Source of the DNA: Hyphomicrobiales bacterium
Lineage (GTDB): Bacteria > Pseudomonadota > Alphaproteobacteria > Rhizobiales > Beijerinckiaceae
Length of the DNA stretch: 5,250 bases
Assembly (NCBI GenBank): GCA_028290085.1
Contig: JAQGKN010000377.1
Location: forward strand, 1 to 5,250
Direction of reading: 5' to 3'
Made by a program: the position numbers and the translations under genes. A model generated the notes under the pieces. That model worked only from the letters and a program-made list of their open reading frames with translations, was not told the origin of the DNA and ran no database searches. Positions 1 through 5,250 of the stretch are shown here, piece by piece (the stretch's first letter is position 1; every line of letters begins with the position of its first letter).

Positions 1-1302
1 ACCGATACACCGCGGGACTTCCTCGACCGCTGCATTGCCGAGATCGAAGCGCGCGAGCCGGAGGTGAAAGCCTTCACAGCGATGCAGCTCGAAACGGCGC
101 GCGATGCCGCTGACGCTTCGACCCAGCGATGGCATGAAGGAACGCCGTTGTCGCCGATCGACGGCATGCCGATTGGCATCAAAGATGTTATCGAAACGGC
201 TGATATGCCGACGGGCATGGGCTCGGGCCTCTTCGATGGCTGGAGCCCCGGCTTCGACAGTGCCTCCGTCCACGCGCTGCGCGAGGCCGGCGCGATCATC
301 CTCGGCAAGACGGTGACGACAGAATTTGCCGCTACGCGTCCAGGCCCGACGCGCAACCCGCACGATCTCACGCGCACGCCCGGCGGCTCGAGCAGCGGCT
401 CGGCCGCGGGCGTCGGATCCGGCATGATTGCAGGCGGACTTGGCACCCAGGTTGTCGGCTCCATCATCCGTCCGGCGAGCTATTGCGGCTGCTTTGGTTA
501 CAAGCCCTCGCTCGGCGGCATCAACCGTGGCGGCAGCCACGACTACATGAGCCAGAGCTGCCAGGGAGTTCTCGCAGCGACGCTGGAAGACACGTGGCAG
601 ATCGCGCGAGAGATCGTCATTCGCGCTGGCGGCGATCCCGGCTGCGCTGGACTTGTCGGCCCCGCCATTCTGCCGGACGCAAAGATGCCCGCGCGCCTGG
701 CATTTCTCGAAACGCCCGGCTGGGATGCCGCAGCTCCTGCCGCGCACGATGCCCTCCTCAGCGTGCTCGATGAACTCCGCGCACGCGGCGTAGAAATCGT
801 GTCTCGCAAGGACAATGCAAAGATTGAGGCCCTCGAAGCGGTGCTGTCGGAAGTGCTGCCGTTGACACGCAAGATCAACGCCTGGGAGTCGCGTTGGCCG
901 CTCAACACCTACGTCGACCGCGATGCCTCGAAGCTGAGCCAAGGCATGATCGACAGGCTGCACGAAGCCGAGGCGATGAGCATCGAGACCTACCGGCAGG
1001 CCCTCGCCCGACGCACGGAAATTCGCGCGATCTATGAGGCGATCTCAACGGATGCCGAAGCTTGCATCACCTTGTCCGCCCCCGATGTCGCACCCGTCGG
1101 CATTGAGTCGACGGGCAATCCCGTCTTCGCAGTGCCGGCATCGCTGCTCGGTATCCCGGCGCTTTCCATGCCGCTGCTGCGCATCGGCCATCTGCCGCTG
1201 GGCGTGCAGACGCTCGGATTTATCCATCAGGATGCCGCACTCTTCGCCATCTCGGCAGCGATCGTCGAAATGATCGCGCCCGCCAATGACAACGTCGCGT
1301 AA
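1..1302 (+). CDS. Amidase-signature family hydrolase, 5'-truncated by the window edge
   Basis: This is a probable cytoplasmic amidohydrolase that cleaves a C-N amide bond with a Ser-cisSer-Lys triad. The frame is open from base 1 and reads family-typical sequence (TDTPRDFLDRCIAEIEAREP), so the GTG at 64 is an internal valine and not the start; by family comparison roughly 20-30 N-terminal residues are missing. Counting from base 1, the catalytic Lys is residue 61 (GIKD, bases 181-183), the cis-Ser is 130 in GGSSSGS (388-390), and the nucleophile Ser is 154 in VVGSIIRP (460-462). The 69- and 24-residue spacings agree with malonamidase E2, and 24 also with FAAH. A CGCFGYKPS block follows, and the C-terminal part has the usual GIPALSMPL and LPLGVQTLG segments. 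An oddity is that the usual (T/I)GGS before the nucleophile is VVGS. The next gene starts 11 bases downstream. The family is secure; the substrate is unknown. GatA is unlikely because no gatB or gatC is adjacent in this window. Confidence 0.93.
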   Translation, partial: TDTPRDFLDRCIAEIEAREPEVKAFTAMQLETARDAADASTQRWHEGTPLSPIDGMPIGIKDVIETADMPTGMGSGLFDGWSPGFDSASVHALREAGAIILGKTVTTEFAATRPGPTRNPHDLTRTPGGSSSGSAAGVGSGMIAGGLGTQVVGSIIRPASYCGCFGYKPSLGGINRGGSHDYMSQSCQGVLAATLEDTWQIAREIVIRAGGDPGCAGLVGPAILPDAKMPARLAFLETPGWDAAAPAAHDALLSVLDELRARGVEIVSRKDNAKIEALEAVLSEVLPLTRKINAWESRWPLNTYVDRDASKLSQGMIDRLHEAEAMSIETYRQALARRTEIRAIYEAISTDAEACITLSAPDVAPVGIESTGNPVFAVPASLLGIPALSMPLLRIGHLPLGVQTLGFIHQDAALFAISAAIVEMIAPANDNVA

Positions 1303-1313
1303 GGGCTTTTTTC

Positions 1314-2993
1314 ATGCAGGACCATTCACAACAATTGCCCGCATCACTCGGCCGTTACATGGACGCCGAGGAGGCACAACGCGCTTATCCGGATCTGCAT
1401 GAGCACGTCCTCGAACTCGCCCGAAAAGGCCTGCTGATCGTCATCGACGAACCGATCAACAAGGACACGGAAATGCATCCGTTGGTCCGCTGGCAATATC
1501 GCGGCGGCATTCCGGAGAAGGATCGCAAGGCGTTTCTTTTTACCAATCCGACCGACAGCAAGGGGCGGCATTACGACATTTCCGTCCTCGTCGCGGGGCT
1601 TGCTGCCACGCCCGACGTCTACCGCGTCGGCTTCGGCAAGCCGCTCGACAAGATCGGCGAGACCTGGATCAACGCAATTGCCAATCCCATTCCGCCACGC
1701 GTCGTGACGGACGCAATCTGCCAGCAGATCGTGACGGAAGGCGATGCGTTGAATGTCGACGGCGCGGCGCTCGATGGCATTCCCGTGCCGATCTCGACGC
1801 CGGGCTGGGACAATGCACCCTATCTTTCAGCGGGACATTTCATCACCAAGGATCCCGACACGGGCATCCAGAACATCGGCAATTATCGCGGACAGCTGAA
1901 GTCGCCACGACGCCTCGGCATGAACCCGTCCGTTGAATTGCGCGCGGGAATTTACGCGCATTGGCTGAAGTACAAGAAGCGCGGCGAACCCATGCCCTGC
2001 GCCGTCGTGCTGGGCTGCCCGCCGGCAGTCTCCTACACCTCCGTGCAGAAGCTCGCCGAGGGTGTCGATGAAATGGCTGTCGCAGGCGGACTTGCTGGCG
2101 CCCCCATCGATGTCGTGCGCGCGAAGACCGTCGATCTCATGGTTCCCGCACAGGCGGAAATTGTCATCGAAGGCTTCATCGACACGCAGTTCCTGGAGCC
2201 CGAGGCACCTTTCGGCGAGTCGCATGGCTACGTGAACTTGCAGGAATACAACGCCTTCATGAACGTCACCGCGATCACGCGGCGCAAGAACCCGATCATT
2301 CCCTCCTTCATCAGCCAGGTGACACCGAGCGAGTCGAGCGTCATCCGCAAGGCTGCGATGGAGCCCGTCTATCTCAACCATCTGCGCAATGCGCTCGGCA
2401 TTCGCGGCGTCAAGCGCGTATCCATGCATGAACCGTTGACGAGCCTTTATGCCGTCATTGCAATCGTCTTCGAACGCGGCGTTCTGGAAACGGAAGTTTG
2501 GCGTGCACTCTATGCAGCATCGACGCTGCATCGCTTCGCAGGCAAATGGGTGATTGCAATCGACGAGGATATCGATCCAGAAAATGCCGATGCTCTGCTG
2601 TGGGCCATGTCCTATCGTTGCCAGCCGCAGCATGATCTGAAGATTCTAGACCGCAAGGATGCGGGACATGGACCGCGCGGACCGCGCGACAATGGCGAAA
2701 GTGCCTCGGTTTGCATCAATGCACTTTTGAAAGGCGAATTCGCACCGGTTGCTTTGCCCAAGCGTGAATTCATGGAGAATGCAAAGGCGATCTGGGAGCG
2801 ACTTGGTCTGCCCACGCTCAAGCCGGAAACGCCTTGGCACGGCTATGATCTCGGCGTTTGGCCAGATAACCTCGCTCGGCAGGCCGAGATGGCTACACGC
2901 AGTGAGTATTTCGATTTCTCGGACGAACTCATACGCGGCCGCCGGTCCGACGTAGCGATGAACGACCCTGTTCCACGGCAAAGTGAAGACTGA
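1314..2993 (+). CDS. UbiD-family prenylated-FMN-dependent decarboxylase
   Basis: This 559-residue protein is a UbiD-type (de)carboxylase, a cytoplasmic family that reversibly decarboxylates aromatic, heteroaromatic or alpha,beta-unsaturated acids using prenylated FMN and a metal. The active-site triad is visible: Arg192 in NIGNYRGQ (bases 1887-1889) and the E-x-P-F-G-E motif with Glu297 and Glu302 (2202-2219), corresponding to Arg173, Glu277 and Glu282 of fungal Fdc1. Other family blocks are the AGGLAGAPIDVV segment before the motif, ESHGYV after it, and a C-terminal KREFMENAKAIWERLGLP segment. It is about 60 residues longer than E. coli UbiD (497), with extra length apparently at both ends. 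The ATG at 1314 is supported by AAGGG at 1301-1305, 8 bases upstream and overlapping the amidase stop codon, which suggests coupled translation. Its place in a transporter operon beside an amidase favours a catabolic role over ubiquinone synthesis. The exact substrate cannot be told; no UbiX gene is in view. Confidence 0.94.
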   Translation: MQDHSQQLPASLGRYMDAEEAQRAYPDLHEHVLELARKGLLIVIDEPINKDTEMHPLVRWQYRGGIPEKDRKAFLFTNPTDSKGRHYDISVLVAGLAATPDVYRVGFGKPLDKIGETWINAIANPIPPRVVTDAICQQIVTEGDALNVDGAALDGIPVPISTPGWDNAPYLSAGHFITKDPDTGIQNIGNYRGQLKSPRRLGMNPSVELRAGIYAHWLKYKKRGEPMPCAVVLGCPPAVSYTSVQKLAEGVDEMAVAGGLAGAPIDVVRAKTVDLMVPAQAEIVIEGFIDTQFLEPEAPFGESHGYVNLQEYNAFMNVTAITRRKNPIIPSFISQVTPSESSVIRKAAMEPVYLNHLRNALGIRGVKRVSMHEPLTSLYAVIAIVFERGVLETEVWRALYAASTLHRFAGKWVIAIDEDIDPENADALLWAMSYRCQPQHDLKILDRKDAGHGPRGPRDNGESASVCINALLKGEFAPVALPKREFMENAKAIWERLGLPTLKPETPWHGYDLGVWPDNLARQAEMATRSEYFDFSDELIRGRRSDVAMNDPVPRQSED

Positions 2994-3007
2994 ATGGCAT
3001 CGCCATT
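2993..3007 (+). repeat. Small inverted repeat at the end of the decarboxylase gene
   Basis: AATGGC, loop ATC, GCCATT forms a perfect 6-bp stem with a 3-base loop. It begins at the last base of the decarboxylase stop codon and lies in the 59-base gap before the binding-protein gene. Only a short TTTT (3016-3019) follows, nine bases after the stem, so it does not look like a functional intrinsic terminator. It could be a weak mRNA-stabilising or processing hairpin separating enzyme and transporter messages, or it may be chance. The rest of the gap (3008-3040) shows no convincing promoter. Confidence 0.3.
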
Positions 3008-3040
3008 GCATGTACTTTTGATGAAGTCACTTACACCGCA

Positions 3041-3046
3041 AAAGGA
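3041..3046 (+). promoter_or_regulatory. Ribosome binding site deciding the binding-protein start
   Basis: AAAGGA sits directly against the first in-frame ATG (3047), leaving no spacer, but 6 bases before the second ATG at 3053. The second ATG is therefore the likely start. Confidence 0.7.
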
Positions 3047-3052
3047 ATGCCC

Positions 3053-4036
3053 ATGACACGCAAGATCCTTTTCGCGCTCGCTGCGGCGAGTGTCGCACTT
3101 CTGCCCGGAACAGCTTTCGCGCAGAAGGTCTGGAAACACGGTATGGTCGAAGCCAAGAGCGATGCAGGCTTCGTCTTCATGGCCGAGAAGAACGGCTTTG
3201 CCGAAAAGCAGGGTATCAAGCTCGAGACCATGCAATTCAAGGGCGATGCGATCGCCTTGAAGGCACTCATCGCCGGAGAGCTCGACAGCTACGAAGGCAG
3301 CCCCGGCGCACCGATGGTGGCCGTCTCGCGTGGTGTGGATATTCGCGTTGTCGGCTGCTACTGGCCGGGCCTCACCTACGCGATCTTCACCAAGCCAGAG
3401 GTCAAAAGCCCGACGGAACTGAAGGGCAAGACCTTCGGTATCTCGTCGCCTGGCGCCCTGCCCGATCTCTTTGCGCGCGCTGTGCTTGAAAAATTCAATG
3501 TAGATGCCAAGGACGTGCAGTTCGCGGCCATGGGCAGTGACACCGATCGCTTCCGGTCCGTATCCGCCGGTGTCATCGGCGCTGGTGCTGCATCCAGCGA
3601 GTTCACGCCCATCGCCGAAAAGATGGGCCTGAAAGTTTTGGTCCATGCGCATGACGTCACACCCGACTATCTGCGCTTCTGCACATATATGAGCAGCAAG
3701 ACGATTGCATCGCGTCCCGATGATGCTGCGAAATTCCTGGCAGCATCCATCCAATCCCTGCGTTATGCGATGGGTCACAAGGACGAGGTCGTCAAGCTCA
3801 CACGCGAGATGACGAATGCGAAAGAAGACGATCCGCGCGCGGCATACGTCTTCGACGAAGTCACCAGACTGAAGGCGATCGATCCGGAAATGCCGATCGT
3901 ACGCAGCAAGCTCGACTGGATGGAAAAGCTCTTCATCAAGACGGAGACGCTGACCAAGCCCATCAGTCTCGACACGTTTATCGATGACAGCGTTCGCCAG
4001 AAGGCCCTCGCCATCGCCGGTCCCCCGAAGAGCTGA
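3053..4036 (+). CDS. ABC transporter periplasmic substrate-binding protein, NMT1/THI5-like (NitT/TauT type)
   Basis: This 327-residue periplasmic receptor captures a small solute and delivers it to the membrane complex encoded downstream. Residues 1-23 form a Sec signal peptide: basic MTRK, a hydrophobic Leu/Ala core, then GTAFA before the predicted cleavage at Ala23/Gln24. There is no lipobox cysteine, so the mature protein should be soluble. The mature part shows the family pattern: a domain-1 opening with FVFMAEKNGFAEKQGIKLE, then GELDSYEGSPGAP, and a PTELKGKTFGISSPGA segment leading into domain 2. The start at 3053 is preferred over the ATG at 3047 because of ribosome-binding-site spacing. 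The mature chain has two cysteines, Cys102 and Cys210, one in each half. Relatives bind nitrate, sulfonates, thiamine precursors or aromatic acids; the ligand here is not evident. The enzyme genes upstream suggest an organic amide or carboxylate (inference). The ATPase gene follows after 21 bases. Confidence 0.92.
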   Translation: MTRKILFALAAASVALLPGTAFAQKVWKHGMVEAKSDAGFVFMAEKNGFAEKQGIKLETMQFKGDAIALKALIAGELDSYEGSPGAPMVAVSRGVDIRVVGCYWPGLTYAIFTKPEVKSPTELKGKTFGISSPGALPDLFARAVLEKFNVDAKDVQFAAMGSDTDRFRSVSAGVIGAGAASSEFTPIAEKMGLKVLVHAHDVTPDYLRFCTYMSSKTIASRPDDAAKFLAASIQSLRYAMGHKDEVVKLTREMTNAKEDDPRAAYVFDEVTRLKAIDPEMPIVRSKLDWMEKLFIKTETLTKPISLDTFIDDSVRQKALAIAGPPKS

Positions 4037-4044
4037 TCGCAGTC

Positions 4045-4051
4045 AGTGGAG
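4045..4051 (+). promoter_or_regulatory. Ribosome binding site deciding the ATPase start
   Basis: AGTGGAG lies 6 bases before the ATG at 4058. The upstream in-frame GTG at 4046 falls inside this site, so it is unlikely to be the initiation codon. Confidence 0.65.
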
Positions 4052-4057
4052 TTGAAC

Positions 4058-4858
4058 ATGAGCCAGTCCATCGCGGGGCAAGTGAGCCTCACGGATGTCT
4101 CGAAATCCTTTTCGTTGAAAATCGACAACAAATATCAGGTTGTGAAAGCCCTGAAGTCGATCAGCTTCGACGTGAAGGACTCTGAAATCGTCACGCTCAT
4201 CGGCCCGAGCGGATGCGGCAAGACGACAGCACTTCGCATTCTCATGGGGCTAGAGACTGCGACGCGCGGCCGTGTCACGGTCGGCGGCAATGTGGTGAAG
4301 GGCTGCGGTTACGACCGCGGTCTCGTCTTCCAGCATGCTGAACTCCTCCCTTGGCTGACCGCGCTGCAAAACATCATGTTCGGCCTCGAGATGAAGGGAA
4401 TGCGGGGAGCTGAGTTGAAAGACACGTCCATGCGCTACCTCGATCTCGTAGGCTTGAAGGATGCCGCCAACCGCCGCCCGTACCAATTGTCGGGTGGCAT
4501 GAAGCAACGCGTGGGCATTGCCCGCGCTCTGGCCATCGATCCGCAGGTGCTTCTGATGGACGAGCCCTTCGGCGCGCTCGATGCGCAGACGCGCGAAAGC
4601 CTGCAGGGTGAACTTCTCGAAATTCAGGCGCGCACGAAGAAGACGATCATCTTCGTGACGCATGATCTCGACGAAGCCGTGCTTTTGGCCGACCGCATCA
4701 TTGTCATGCGCGCCGGTTCGATTCAGGAAATCATCAATGTTCCGCTGCCGCGTCCGCGCGGCGATCTTGGTGCACTGCGCGGCACCGCTGCATTCGCGGA
4801 GTCGCGCTACCTCGTCTGGAAGGCACTGCACGCTGCGCCTGACGACGCGCGGCATTGA
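4058..4858 (+). CDS. ABC transporter ATP-binding protein (NitT/TauT/SsuB type)
   Basis: This 266-residue cytoplasmic ATPase powers import by the adjacent permease and binding protein. All nucleotide-binding motifs are intact: Walker A GPSGCGKTT (residues 49-57, Lys55), Q-loop Gln92 in VFQHAELLPW, signature LSGGMKQR (144-151), Walker B VLLMDE (Asp168, catalytic Glu169), D-loop ALD (173-175) and switch His202 in FVTHDLDEA. The LSGGMKQR signature, the LLPW after the Q-loop and the short C-terminus with no regulatory domain are typical of the nitrate, taurine and alkanesulfonate importer class. The start is taken as ATG 4058 and not GTG 4046, from ribosome-binding-site spacing. The gene starts 21 bases after the binding-protein gene and ends 25 bases before the permease start, as expected for one import operon. 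The function is certain at the level of ATPase; the transported solute is unknown. Confidence 0.97.
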   Translation: MSQSIAGQVSLTDVSKSFSLKIDNKYQVVKALKSISFDVKDSEIVTLIGPSGCGKTTALRILMGLETATRGRVTVGGNVVKGCGYDRGLVFQHAELLPWLTALQNIMFGLEMKGMRGAELKDTSMRYLDLVGLKDAANRRPYQLSGGMKQRVGIARALAIDPQVLLMDEPFGALDAQTRESLQGELLEIQARTKKTIIFVTHDLDEAVLLADRIIVMRAGSIQEIINVPLPRPRGDLGALRGTAAFAESRYLVWKALHAAPDDARH

Positions 4859-4883
4859 TGCGACCGATACGAAGGAACATTCC

Positions 4884-5250
4884 ATGATCCAGCAGACGGG
4901 CCTCACGGCTCCCCCATCCGCACTGGAAGAAATCGTCCCGCGCCCCAAGCGTGAAATGCCCAGATGGGCGATTACGACGCTCTCTATTACATTCGTGATC
5001 CTCCTCTGGGAAATCTTCGGCCGCGACGTAAACCCCGTCTTCGGGTCCTATCCGTCGGCGATCGCAGTCGCCTTCTGGGATCTCGCCAAGTCGGGTCTTT
5101 TGCTCAGCGCCCTCTGGCAGAGCATGCAGGCCTTTCTGGTGGGCTATGTTCTGGCGGTCGTCGTAGGCGTTCCCCTCGGCCTCGTCATTGGCCGCTCACG
5201 CACGCTGGAAGCCGCGGTGGGTGTATTCATCACCGGCGCCTATGCAATGC
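4884..5250 (+). CDS. ABC transporter permease (BPD_transp_1, NitT/TauT type), 3'-truncated by the window edge
   Basis: The frame opens with ATG at 4884, preceded by GAAGGA (4871-4876) at a 7-base spacing, and stays open to the window end, giving 122 codons of an inner-membrane permease. The N-terminus is a polar, proline- and charge-containing cytoplasmic tail (residues 1-27, PRPKRE), followed by a first membrane helix at about 28-45 ending in LLWEIFGRD. Next comes FGSYPSAIAVAFWDL, the counterpart of the family's LPSP segment, then SGLLLSALWQSMQAFLVGY and a hydrophobic helix to about 103 with VVGVPLGLVIGRS. This order of segments matches SsuC/TauC-like permeases, which are usually 250-280 residues, so just under half is present. 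The coupling-loop EAA motif that contacts the ATPase would lie beyond the window. It immediately follows its cognate ATPase gene. Confidence 0.92.
   Translation, partial: MIQQTGLTAPPSALEEIVPRPKREMPRWAITTLSITFVILLWEIFGRDVNPVFGSYPSAIAVAFWDLAKSGLLLSALWQSMQAFLVGYVLAVVVGVPLGLVIGRSRTLEAAVGVFITGAYAM

Noticed and set aside
64..1302. GTG at 64 as the start of the amidase
   Set aside because: The frame is open to base 1 and the upstream residues match the conserved amidase N-terminal helix. No ribosome binding site precedes the GTG.
1827..2633. 268-codon open frame on the minus strand
   Set aside because: It lies wholly opposite the UbiD-family gene, has a low-complexity His/Asp/Arg-rich translation with no recognisable domain, and is explained as a shadow of GC-rich codon usage.
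2671..2688. Tandem 9-base repeat GACCGCGCG x2 in the decarboxylase gene
   Set aside because: It encodes a Gly-Pro-Arg repeat within a coding block and has only two copies, so it is better explained by protein sequence and GC bias than by a functional DNA repeat.
3006..3034. Possible sigma-70 promoter before the binding-protein gene (TTGCAT, then ACTTAC)
   Set aside because: The -10 match is poor, and the tight same-strand spacing of genes fits read-through from upstream.
2843..3778. 311-codon open frame on the minus strand
   Set aside because: It spans the end of the decarboxylase gene, the gap and most of the binding-protein gene on the opposite strand. The translation resembles no family, while the + strand genes are unambiguous.
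4858..4887. Nine-codon frame overlapping the ATPase stop and the permease start
   Set aside because: It has an ATGA-type overlap but no ribosome binding site of its own at a sensible spacing and no leader-peptide character. Chance is the simplest explanation.
4250..4948. 232-codon open frame on the minus strand
   Set aside because: It is antisense to the ATPase motifs and the permease start, with no recognisable domain.

Overview
The window is a compact run of five genes, all on the + strand, from a GC-rich genome. Codon choice, gene style and family resemblance suggest an alphaproteobacterium, probably of the Hyphomicrobiales (rhizobia and relatives). This taxonomic call is an inference from composition; the window has no rRNA or other phylogenetic marker.

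Layout: (1) bases 1-1302, the 3'-most 433 codons of an amidase-signature hydrolase whose start lies upstream of the window; (2) 1314-2993, a complete UbiD-family decarboxylase that depends on prenylated FMN; (3) 3053-4036, a periplasmic substrate-binding protein of the NMT1/THI5-like (NitT/TauT) type with a clear signal peptide; (4) 4058-4858, the matching ABC ATPase; (5) 4884 to the window end, the first 122 codons of the inner-membrane permease. Gaps between genes are 11, 59, 21 and 25 bases, each start has a Shine-Dalgarno match, and no convincing internal promoter or terminator is visible, so the set reads as one operon that continues past both edges.

Working model (inference): the binding protein captures a small organic solute, probably an amide- or carboxylate-bearing aromatic or heteroaromatic compound. 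The permease and ATPase import it, the amidase hydrolyses an amide to the acid, and the UbiD enzyme removes CO2 from the acid. The transport genes and both enzyme families are securely identified by motifs; the substrate cannot be read from sequence. UbiD enzymes need prenylated FMN from a UbiX-type prenyltransferase, and no such gene is in the window.

There are no RNA genes, insertion sequences, CRISPR arrays, phage genes or long non-coding stretches. The longest non-coding gap is 59 bases and holds one small inverted repeat at the end of the decarboxylase gene. The most unusual observations are a glycine-to-valine change in the expected oxyanion-hole segment of the amidase, and the pairing of an amidase with a UbiD decarboxylase beside a dedicated importer.
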